Assembly (NCBI RefSeq): GCF_008000935.1
Contig: NZ_CP042831.1
Location: forward strand, 2,604,001 to 2,668,000
Length of the DNA stretch: 64,000 bases
Direction: 5' to 3'
DNA from: Flavobacterium alkalisoli
GTDB taxonomy: Bacteria > Bacteroidota > Bacteroidia > Flavobacteriales > Flavobacteriaceae
Positions 57,620 to 64,000 of this stretch are shown one piece after another; positions within the stretch are counted from its first letter, which is position 1; each line of letters begins with the position of its first letter. A program made the translations under genes and the position numbers. The notes under the pieces are model-generated. The model was given only the letters and a program-made list of their open reading frames with translations. It was not told the origin of the DNA and did no database searches.

Positions 57620-58774
57620 TTACTGGTTTAACAGCTCTAATACTTTAGCTTTAAGTTCTTCGCCTCTAAGGTTGCGTGCTACGATAGTACCGTTTTTATC
57701 TAAAATTACGGTAGCCGGAATAGAGCTTACTCCGAACTCCTTCGCGATAGGCTCATCCCAACCCTGAAGGTTAGAAATGTGGTACCAGGTAAGGTTATCC
57801 TTATCTATAGCGCCCTGCCACTTAGCAGCATTATTATCCAGTGAAACGCCAATTATATTAAGACCTTTACCGTGGAGTTCGTTGTACATAGCCACTACGT
57901 TAGGGTTTTCTTTACGGCACGGGCCACACCATGAAGCCCAAAAATCGATAACGGTTACTTTGCCCATTGCCTGTTTAAGCGAAAAAGTTTTGCCATCGGG
58001 TGTTGCAGCGCTAAAGTCAGGACATTTTTTACCCACTTCTGTAGCTTCCATAGCTTTTTCTTTTACCAGCATCTGGTTAAGGTAGGCATCTATTTTCTGC
58101 CCCATTTCCGTTTGTTTTGATTCGGCAGGCAGTTTATCAAATACCGGCTTTATCTCTTTAGCTTTTGCATTTTGATCGTTAAGTATTATTGGGAATAACT
58201 CCAGACAAATAATACTGTTAGGATTTTGTTCTATAAAAGCAGTATATGATTTGTTTTTTTCTGCCGTCAGGGCTTCATATTCCTTCGCAATTCTGTTTTG
58301 GGTCTCAATGTCTCCCGAAGCTTTAGCCTGATTAAAGTTTTCAAAATGAGTATCTTTAAAAGCTTCTTCTTTTTTACCTAAGTCGGCAATTATTATGTTA
58401 AGCTTGTTTAAAGCATCATTATTAAGTGTACCGCCTACAACCGATTTAGGTATGTCCTGAGTATTTACTTTTACAGTAATAGTACCTTTTTCTATGAAAA
58501 GACCTATTTGTCCATCCTCAAGTTTGTCTTCAATATATAACAGGCGCTGTTGAGGTTTTTCTGATTCTCCGGTAAAAGTAAAAGCTCCTTTTTTTACTAC
58601 TACCGAGTCCAGTTTCTTTATGGATTTATCAACAGTCTCTGCCAGATATATTTTTTTACCGTTAAAGTCGGCACTTATGGTTCCTGATATTTTATACTCA
58701 TTACCTTTATACTCAATCATCTTGAAAGACATAAGGGTTAAAAGTACTGCTGTAACTGCAAGTATTTTTTTCAT
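57620..58774 (-). CDS. DUF4369/TlpA-like thiol-disulfide oxidoreductase, copy 3
   Basis: 384 aa. Signal-like N-terminus without a lipobox Cys (LLTLMSFKMIEYKGNEYKI), DUF4369 domain, charged helical linker, and a TlpA-like thioredoxin domain with FWASWCGPCRKENP (Cys283, Cys286) and GVSSIPATVILDKNG. Predicted periplasmic thiol-disulfide or reductive role. It has its own terminator at both ends. Confidence 0.9.
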   Translation of the reverse strand: MKKILAVTAVLLTLMSFKMIEYKGNEYKISGTISADFNGKKIYLAETVDKSIKKLDSVVVKKGAFTFTGESEKPQQRLLYIEDKLEDGQIGLFIEKGTITVKVNTQDIPKSVVGGTLNNDALNKLNIIIADLGKKEEAFKDTHFENFNQAKASGDIETQNRIAKEYEALTAEKNKSYTAFIEQNPNSIICLELFPIILNDQNAKAKEIKPVFDKLPAESKQTEMGQKIDAYLNQMLVKEKAMEATEVGKKCPDFSAATPDGKTFSLKQAMGKVTVIDFWASWCGPCRKENPNVVAMYNELHGKGLNIIGVSLDNNAAKWQGAIDKDNLTWYHISNLQGWDEPIAKEFGVSSIPATVILDKNGTIVARNLRGEELKAKVLELLNQ

Positions 58775-58843
58775 AGTGATTTGATTTTATTGAACTGCTA
58801 ATTTATTTAAAAATAAATAAACCACTGGTTGTAAAAACAAAAA

Positions 58844-58864
58844 AGCACGGAGGTTATCCGTGCT
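58844..58864 (-). terminator. Repeated terminator, after copy 2
   Basis: Same 8-bp stem (AGCACGGA/TCCGTGCT) and GGTTA loop as at 57576-57596. Confidence 0.85.
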
Positions 58865-58886
58865 TTTGTTATAATGTAAGCTGTAA

Positions 58887-60041
58887 TTACTGAGCTAAAA
58901 GCTCTTTTACTTTAGCTTTAAGTTCTTCGCCTCTAAGGTTTTTAGCAACAATTTTACCTGAAGCATCAAGTATGAAAGTTGCAGGGATACCGTTTATACC
59001 ATATTCTTTAGCGATAGGCTCGCCCCAACCCTTAAGGTTAGAAACCTGATACCATGTAAGTTCATCTGCTTTTATAGCTTCTTTCCATTTGGTCTTATCT
59101 TGGTCAAGAGAAACACTAACAATATTAAGTCCTTTATCATGAAGTTCGTTGTACATAGCCACTACCTTAGGGTTTTCTTTGCGACAAGGTCCGCACCATG
59201 AAGCCCAAAAGTCGATTATTGTAACTTTTCCCATGACTTCTTTAAGGGATAAGATTTTCCCTTTGGGTGTGGGAGCAGAAAAATCAGGAGCTATTTTATT
59301 TATAGCAACTTTAGCTTGGGCAGTTTCTATTTCAGCCATTTTAGTTAGGTGCTCAGCCATTTTTTTACCAAGGTTTGTTTCTTTAACCTGTGCAGAAAGT
59401 TTATCAAATAACGGTTTAATATCAGAAGATTTTTTATCCTGATCTGAGAATAACCGAACGAAAGCTTTAATGGTAACAAGAGCATTAGTGTTTTCTTCTA
59501 TGAAAGCAATATATTTCCTATTGTTTTCTTTTATCATGTTTTGATGTTCTTCAATAACCCTGTTTATAGTAGCGGTATCGCTTTCAACTTCCGCCTTATT
59601 AAATTCTCCCATATTCTTATCAATAAAAGTTTTTTCAAGCTTACCAATTTCATTGGAAAGTTTATTAAACTTATGCATGACATCGTTATTAAATGTTCCT
59701 GTAACTATAGAATTAAACAAGGTATCCTTATTGACGTTTACAGTAATATTTCCTTCTTCAGTATATAAAATAACAGATCCTTCCTGCTCTTTGCCTTCAA
59801 TAACAAGGAAGCACTCTTTTGGTGTTTCAGAGATTCCTTTAAAAGTAAATTTACCTTTAGTGATTAAAGCGGAGTCTATAGTAGTCATATTACCTATATG
59901 TGCTGATTCTTTTAGGTACATGTATTTCCCATTAAAGGAAGAGTCTATGGTACCGGATATTTTATATTCTCCAATGCCTTCAATTACTGTAAAAGACATA
60001 AGCGTTAAAAGTACTACTGCAACTGGAAGGAATTTTTTCAT
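58887..60041 (-). CDS. DUF4369/TlpA-like thiol-disulfide oxidoreductase, copy 2
   Basis: 384 aa. MKKFLPVAVVLLTLMSFTV start without lipobox Cys, DUF4369 (about 25-120), helical linker, then WASWCGPCRKENPKVVAMYN and GINGIPATFILDASGK. Most similar to copy 1 in the linker (LYTEEGNITVNVNKDTLFNS versus its counterpart) and identical at the C-terminus, LRGEELKAKVKELLAQ. Likely the most recent duplicate. Confidence 0.9.
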   Translation of the reverse strand: MKKFLPVAVVLLTLMSFTVIEGIGEYKISGTIDSSFNGKYMYLKESAHIGNMTTIDSALITKGKFTFKGISETPKECFLVIEGKEQEGSVILYTEEGNITVNVNKDTLFNSIVTGTFNNDVMHKFNKLSNEIGKLEKTFIDKNMGEFNKAEVESDTATINRVIEEHQNMIKENNRKYIAFIEENTNALVTIKAFVRLFSDQDKKSSDIKPLFDKLSAQVKETNLGKKMAEHLTKMAEIETAQAKVAINKIAPDFSAPTPKGKILSLKEVMGKVTIIDFWASWCGPCRKENPKVVAMYNELHDKGLNIVSVSLDQDKTKWKEAIKADELTWYQVSNLKGWGEPIAKEYGINGIPATFILDASGKIVAKNLRGEELKAKVKELLAQ

Positions 60042-60106
60042 GATGTTTTTTATAGTTAACGTAAGTTATTTAAAAAAATATATAAGAAGTGTAACAACAA
60101 AAAAAA

Positions 60107-60127
60107 AACACGGAGGTTATCCGTGCT
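60107..60127 (-). terminator. Repeated terminator, after copy 1
   Basis: Same hairpin with one mismatch (AACACGGA instead of AGCACGGA). Confidence 0.8.
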
Positions 60128-60149
60128 TTTATTATAATGTAAGCTGTAA

Positions 60150-61307
60150 TTACTGAGCTAAAAGCTCTTTTACTTTAGCTTTAAGTTCTTCGCCTCTTAG
60201 GTTTTTAGCAACAATTTTACCAGATGCATCAAGTATGAAAGTTGCAGGTATACCATTTACACCATATTCTTTAGCGATAGGATCTTCCCAACCTTTAAGG
60301 TGAGAAATGTGCTGCCACGTAAGTTTATCTGCAGCGATAGCATCTTTCCATTTTGCAGCGTCCTGATCAAGAGATACACCTATAATGTTAAGGCCTTTAC
60401 CGTGAAGTTCGTTGTACATAGCCACTACGTTAGGATTTTCCTGACGGCATGGACCACACCATGAAGCCCAAAAGTCGATAATAGTAACTTTACCCATAGC
60501 TTCTTTTAGTGAAAGTGTTTTTCCGTCTGGTGTAGCAGCAGAAAAATCAGGAGCCATTGTACCTTCGGCAACTTTAGCCTGAGCAGCTTCCATTTCAGCC
60601 ATTTTAGTTAGGTGGTCACCAATTTTTTTACCAAGGTCAGTTTCCTTAACCTCAGGAGAAAGCTTATCGTATAATGCCTGGATATCAGCAGCTTTTTTGT
60701 CCTGATCATTAAATAGAGGAGGGAAAGCTTTGATTGTAACAAGAGCATTAGGGTTTTCTTCTATGAAAGCAACATATTTCTTGTTGTTTTCTTTGCTCAT
60801 GTTCTGGTATTCTTTTATGATTCTGTTTTGAGTAACAGTATCGTTTTCAGCTTTAGCTTTGTTAAATAATTCCATGTTTTTTTCCTGGAATTCTTTGTCA
60901 CCTTTTCCTGCTTCTTTAGCAAGTTTAGTGTATTTAGTTTGAGCGTCGTTGTTAAGCGTACCCGAAACTACAGAGTTGAAAAGGGTATCTTTATTAACTT
61001 CTACAGCAATATGTCCTTCTTCTGTATAAACAAAAACAGCACCATCCTGATCTTTACCTTCAATAAAGATAAGACGCTCTTTTGGTGTTTCAGAAATTCC
61101 CTTAAATGTGAATTTACCATTTTCAACCACAGCTGTATCAAGAGCTGTCATAGGACTCATAGGGTTTTCAGCCTGTTCTTTAAGGAAAACCTGCTTACCG
61201 TTAAAGGAAGGGTCTATGGTACCAGAGATTTCGTACTCGTTTTCTTTAAGCTTGTTGCACGATACGGCTAAGGCAGCAGTAAGAGCAAATACAAGGAATT
61301 TTTTCAT
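60150..61307 (-). CDS. DUF4369/TlpA-like lipoprotein thiol-disulfide oxidoreductase, copy 1
   Basis: 385 aa. The only copy with a lipobox (MKKFLVFALTAALAVSC, Cys17), so anchored to a membrane. DUF4369 domain about 23-115, helical linker 120-240, TlpA-like thioredoxin domain with WASWCGPC (Cys284, Cys287) and GVNGIPATFILDASGK. First in the array and probably closest to the ancestor. Its partner could be a redox system of the envelope. Confidence 0.92.
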   Translation of the reverse strand: MKKFLVFALTAALAVSCNKLKENEYEISGTIDPSFNGKQVFLKEQAENPMSPMTALDTAVVENGKFTFKGISETPKERLIFIEGKDQDGAVFVYTEEGHIAVEVNKDTLFNSVVSGTLNNDAQTKYTKLAKEAGKGDKEFQEKNMELFNKAKAENDTVTQNRIIKEYQNMSKENNKKYVAFIEENPNALVTIKAFPPLFNDQDKKAADIQALYDKLSPEVKETDLGKKIGDHLTKMAEMEAAQAKVAEGTMAPDFSAATPDGKTLSLKEAMGKVTIIDFWASWCGPCRQENPNVVAMYNELHGKGLNIIGVSLDQDAAKWKDAIAADKLTWQHISHLKGWEDPIAKEYGVNGIPATFILDASGKIVAKNLRGEELKAKVKELLAQ

Positions 61308-61387
61308 TATGTTTTCCGATTTAGATTTAAGCTGCTAAATTATCTAAAAATAAGATTCTTATAGCAGTGTTAACAATTATTTTATTT

Positions 61388-62803
61388 TTATGAATTACTG
61401 CACGAAGTCTGGCCTGTAACTACCTGTACAGTAGTGTTTTTAATTCCTCCAAAACCTTTTTCTACATTAATCATATTATGGTAACCTCTTGCTTTCAAAA
61501 TTGATGCCATGATTACAGAGCGGTATCCGCCGGCACAATGCAGGTAATAATCACCTTCTTTAGGTACTTCGGCAAGCTGTTCGTTTACAAAATCAAGCGG
61601 AATGTTAAGCGCATCGGCTACGTGTCCGCCGCTGTATTCGCCCGGCTTTCTTGAGTCTACCACAGTTATAGGGTTTTTGGCAAGTCCTTCAGCAAATTCT
61701 TCCGGAGAAATAGAACGGATGCTTTCCGTTTTAAAACCTGCTGCTGTCCATGCATCAATACCTCCTTTAAGGAAACCTAAGGTGTTATCAAAACCTACAC
61801 GGGCAAGCCTTGTTACGGTTTCTTCCTCTTTACCTTCGGGAGTTACTAAAAGTATAGGCTGGTTTACATCGCGTATAAGCGCACCTACCCAAGGGGCGAA
61901 ACCGCCATGAAGCCCTATAAATATAGAATTAGGGACGTGTTGTTTTACAAAGTCGTTTTCATGCCTTACGTCAAGCACTATTGCACCCGTACTGGTTGCA
62001 GTAGCTTCCAGTTCCTTAGCCGTTAAAGGCTTAACACCTTTTTCAAGAATAGTATCAAGGCTTTCATATCCCTTAATGTTCATTAATACATTTTGAGGGA
62101 AATAGGCTGGGGGAGCACCAAGTCCGTCAAGAAGTTCGGCAGTAAATTCCTCCTTAGTCATGTCTGCCCTTAAGGCATAATTTGTTTTCTTTTGGTTACC
62201 CAGTGTATCGGTAGTTTCTTTGCTCATGTTCTTTCCGCATGCGCTTCCCGCACCGTGGCTAGGGTAAACGGTAATATCATCCGGAAGGACCATTATTTTG
62301 TTGCGAAGAGAATCGTACAGGTGAGAGGCAAGAACCTCCTGAGTTAGGTCGCTCGTTAGTGCCTGAGCAAGATCGGGTCTTCCCACATCGCCTATAAACA
62401 GTGTATCTCCGGTTATAATGCCGTGTATGCTGTCGTTTTCATCTATTAACAGATAGCAGGTGCTCTCTAAAGTATGCCCCGGAGTGTGGATAGCCCTAAT
62501 GGTATAATTACCCACTTTAAACTCCTGGTTATCGGTTGCTATAACGGCATCAAATTCGGGTGCGGCAGTAGGGCCGTACACAATTTGTGCACCTGTTTTT
62601 TTAGCAAGGTCCAGGTGCCCCGAAACGAAGTCGGCATGGAAATGGGTTTCAAAAATATATTTGATTTTAGCATTGTCTTTTGCCGCCTTGTCTATATAGG
62701 GCTGCACTTCCCTTAGCGGATCAAAAATCGCTGCTTCCCCATTGCTTTCAAGATAGTAGGCTGCCTGTGCAATACAGCCCGTATATATTTGTTCTATTTT
62801 CAT
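61388..62803 (-). CDS. Metallo-beta-lactamase fold protein with two rhodanese domains (persulfide dioxygenase-like)
   Basis: 471 aa from the ATG at 62803, chosen because the homologous region starts MKIEQIYTGCIAQAAYYL; the frame extends to 62878. THFHADFVSGH (HxHxD metal site), HTPGHTLEST and GDTLFIGDVGRPDL mark the ETHE1/glyoxalase II-like domain. The first rhodanese (VLDVRHENDFVKQHV) lacks the catalytic Cys; the second has HCAGGYRS with Cys. It would oxidise persulfide sulfur to sulfite in the cytoplasm. The next gene upstream is a TauE-like exporter, which fits sulfite removal. Confidence 0.92.
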   Translation of the reverse strand: MKIEQIYTGCIAQAAYYLESNGEAAIFDPLREVQPYIDKAAKDNAKIKYIFETHFHADFVSGHLDLAKKTGAQIVYGPTAAPEFDAVIATDNQEFKVGNYTIRAIHTPGHTLESTCYLLIDENDSIHGIITGDTLFIGDVGRPDLAQALTSDLTQEVLASHLYDSLRNKIMVLPDDITVYPSHGAGSACGKNMSKETTDTLGNQKKTNYALRADMTKEEFTAELLDGLGAPPAYFPQNVLMNIKGYESLDTILEKGVKPLTAKELEATATSTGAIVLDVRHENDFVKQHVPNSIFIGLHGGFAPWVGALIRDVNQPILLVTPEGKEEETVTRLARVGFDNTLGFLKGGIDAWTAAGFKTESIRSISPEEFAEGLAKNPITVVDSRKPGEYSGGHVADALNIPLDFVNEQLAEVPKEGDYYLHCAGGYRSVIMASILKARGYHNMINVEKGFGGIKNTTVQVVTGQTSCSNS

Positions 62804-62816
62804 ATCAGTAGTTTGA

Positions 62817-63617
62817 TTAAAATCCGAAAAATTCTTTTGAGAAGATAAAGCAGGCCATAACCAGTATAAATATACCAAAACCTTTTTTAAGCTGCTTCTC
62901 GTTTACATACCTGTGCAGGTAAGTGCCCACAAATATACCAAAAATGGAAATGGCAGTAAAGGATAAAAGAAATTGCCAGTCGATTACAGTATTGTGCAGG
63001 TCGCCCATAAAGCCTGTAATTGAGTTTATAGCAATGATTAGCAGTGAAGTGCCTACTGCCTTTTTCATGCTTAGATTGCCGAAAAATACCAGCATGGGTA
63101 TTATTAAAAATCCGCCTCCGGCACCTACAAGCCCCATGGTAATACCTGTTAGTATAATGTAGGGTAATATGTAGATATAGCTTGTATTATTATTTTGAGC
63201 AGCAGTCTCGATGGCCTTATTTTTTTTAAAAAGCATGGAAAGCGCTGCCAATAGCATTATTATGGCAAAAACTCCCATAATAAACGTACCTTTGTGTAAG
63301 GTAAAGCTTTGTGTTTCAATAAGGTTTTGCGGAATTGCAGGAACAATATACCTGCGGGTGCAATATACCGTTATAAATGACGGAATGGCTATAAAAAGCC
63401 CTTGTTTTACCGCTACATTGCCTTTAAGGTAGTTTTGAACTCCGCCAAAGGCCGAGGTGGTACCAACAATAAAAAGGGAATAGCCTGTTGCTGCAACCGG
63501 GTTAATGCCCATTACGTATACTAATAAGGGGACCGTAAGTATAGACCCCCCGCCACCCATAAGTCCTAAAACAAGGCCTATGGCACAGGCGCCGGCATAA
63601 GCAGTTAAAAGTTCCAT
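62817..63617 (-). CDS. TauE/SafE-family sulfite/organic anion exporter
   Basis: 266 aa with eight hydrophobic segments. The N-terminal GLVLGLMGGGGSILTVPLLVYVMG and the repeat GITMGLVGAGGGFLIIPMLV are the TauE/SafE duplication motifs; AVGTSLLIIAINS completes the second half. It probably exports sulfite formed by the downstream persulfide dioxygenase-like protein, 13 bp away, one operon. Confidence 0.92.
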   Translation of the reverse strand: MELLTAYAGACAIGLVLGLMGGGGSILTVPLLVYVMGINPVAATGYSLFIVGTTSAFGGVQNYLKGNVAVKQGLFIAIPSFITVYCTRRYIVPAIPQNLIETQSFTLHKGTFIMGVFAIIMLLAALSMLFKKNKAIETAAQNNNTSYIYILPYIILTGITMGLVGAGGGFLIIPMLVFFGNLSMKKAVGTSLLIIAINSITGFMGDLHNTVIDWQFLLSFTAISIFGIFVGTYLHRYVNEKQLKKGFGIFILVMACFIFSKEFFGF

Positions 63618-63843
63618 TTTTTAAGTTAGATGGGGTAAATATATATGAAATAAGCGAGAACTATTTATAACTTAATTAATTAAAAAATCATGACATTATA
63701 GCAGACTGATAATTAAATAGTTACAAAAGGTTGAAGTTTGGTATATTTTATGATATAGATATTTTTAAGGTTTAAAAAAAGGTACAAATTGAAGCAATCA
63801 CAATTTTAGGTTTTATTTTTTGTAAAATTATTAATCAAACCGT
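63618..63843. other. AT-rich divergent intergenic region
   Basis: No gene seen. Contains the upstream regions of the TauE-like gene (minus) and the next gene (plus). Confidence 0.5.
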
Positions 63844-63872
63844 TTTGCGTATTGGTAATTCATATATATTTG
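63844..63872 (+). promoter_or_regulatory. Bacteroidota-type promoter
   Basis: TTTG (63844-63847), 17 nt, TATATTTG (63865-63872): a near-ideal -33/-7 pair, 53 bp before the ATG at 63926. Confidence 0.75.
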
Positions 63873-63925
63873 TATGCCTTTTTTAGGTAATATGTTATAA
63901 AAACACACGTTGTAAAAATTTTGTT

Positions 63926-64000
63926 ATGGCAACAACACAAGAGCCCCGTCGCGTGGGCATGTATGAAAATGTAAAGAACCAGTTTGAAAAAGCTGCGGCC
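63926..64000 (+). CDS. Start of a gene cut by the window edge, probably a Glu/Leu/Phe/Val-type dehydrogenase
   Basis: Only 25 codons are in the window: an RRVGMYENVKNQFEKAAA stretch after a short leader. The GM-Y/F-ENV-QF-AA pattern is the N-terminus of Bacteroidota glutamate dehydrogenases of the Glu/Leu/Phe/Val class. The assignment rests on that short match. Confidence 0.5.
   Translation, partial: MATTQEPRRVGMYENVKNQFEKAAA

Overview
The window looks like a chromosomal segment of a Flavobacterium-like member of the Bacteroidota. Support: a protein with a type IX secretion (T9SS) C-terminal sorting domain (49136-50815), promoters of the form TTTG-N17/19-TANNTTTG before the tRNA-Tyr gene and the last gene, and many Bacteroidota-type families (TPR sensor kinases, DUF4369/TlpA proteins, DUF4397). 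Both ends cut a gene: an outer-membrane porin at the left, and probably a glutamate dehydrogenase at the right.

Layout. (1) 1-13.4 kb, nearly all minus strand: porin, DoxX remnant, bestrophin, outer-membrane protein, then an amidohydrolase-DoxX pair, a secreted isochorismatase-fold hydrolase, and an operon dps / DUF1275 / TPR histidine kinase / NtrC-type response regulator / GNAT / second sigma-54 activator. (2) 13.6-22.4 kb: detoxification-type enzymes (quinone oxidoreductase, MRJP-like lipoprotein, dehalogenase/epoxide-hydrolase-like lipoprotein, SDR) interleaved with AraC, two TetR and one Crp/Fnr regulator; several TetR operators are visible. (3) 22.7-40.6 kb, plus strand: a PAS-containing sigma-54 activator followed by two long operons. 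The first holds an orphan substrate-binding protein, YcaC-like hydrolase, SnoaL-like proteins, pirin, MoaF-like protein, luciferase-like monooxygenase and porin. The second holds YceI, YjdJ/YjdI-like pair, Kef-type antiporter, glutaredoxin, cNMP-thioredoxin-reductase fusion, esterase, VOC enzyme, GNAT, pirin, OsmC and DUF4260. (4) 40.7-53.1 kb: integrase remnants, an M61-like peptidase, an ArsR-oxidoreductase pair, a decayed IS6-family element, a photolyase cluster (one photolyase frameshifted), a DUF4397 T9SS protein, and a degraded integrase beside tRNA-Tyr. (5) 53.3-64 kb: ordinary-looking chromosome with a CDF metal transporter locus, four tandem TlpA-like genes, and a persulfide dioxygenase/rhodanese plus TauE sulfur module.

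Main observation. There are two separate sigma-54 circuits, each with its own enhancer-binding protein(s) and its own conserved upstream element at fixed distance from a -24/-12 promoter. In the first, the motif ACTATATATCGTAA and a second box precede both the dps operon and the secreted isochorismatase. In the second, a 36-bp element (30 of 36 positions identical) lies 74-75 bp before the -24 box of both plus-strand operons. The two circuits control related gene families (isochorismatase-fold hydrolase, COG2388 GNAT; nearby alginate-export-type porins and DoxX). I infer a two-part electrophile/oxidant/aromatic-compound stress response. The inducing signal is not visible in the sequence.
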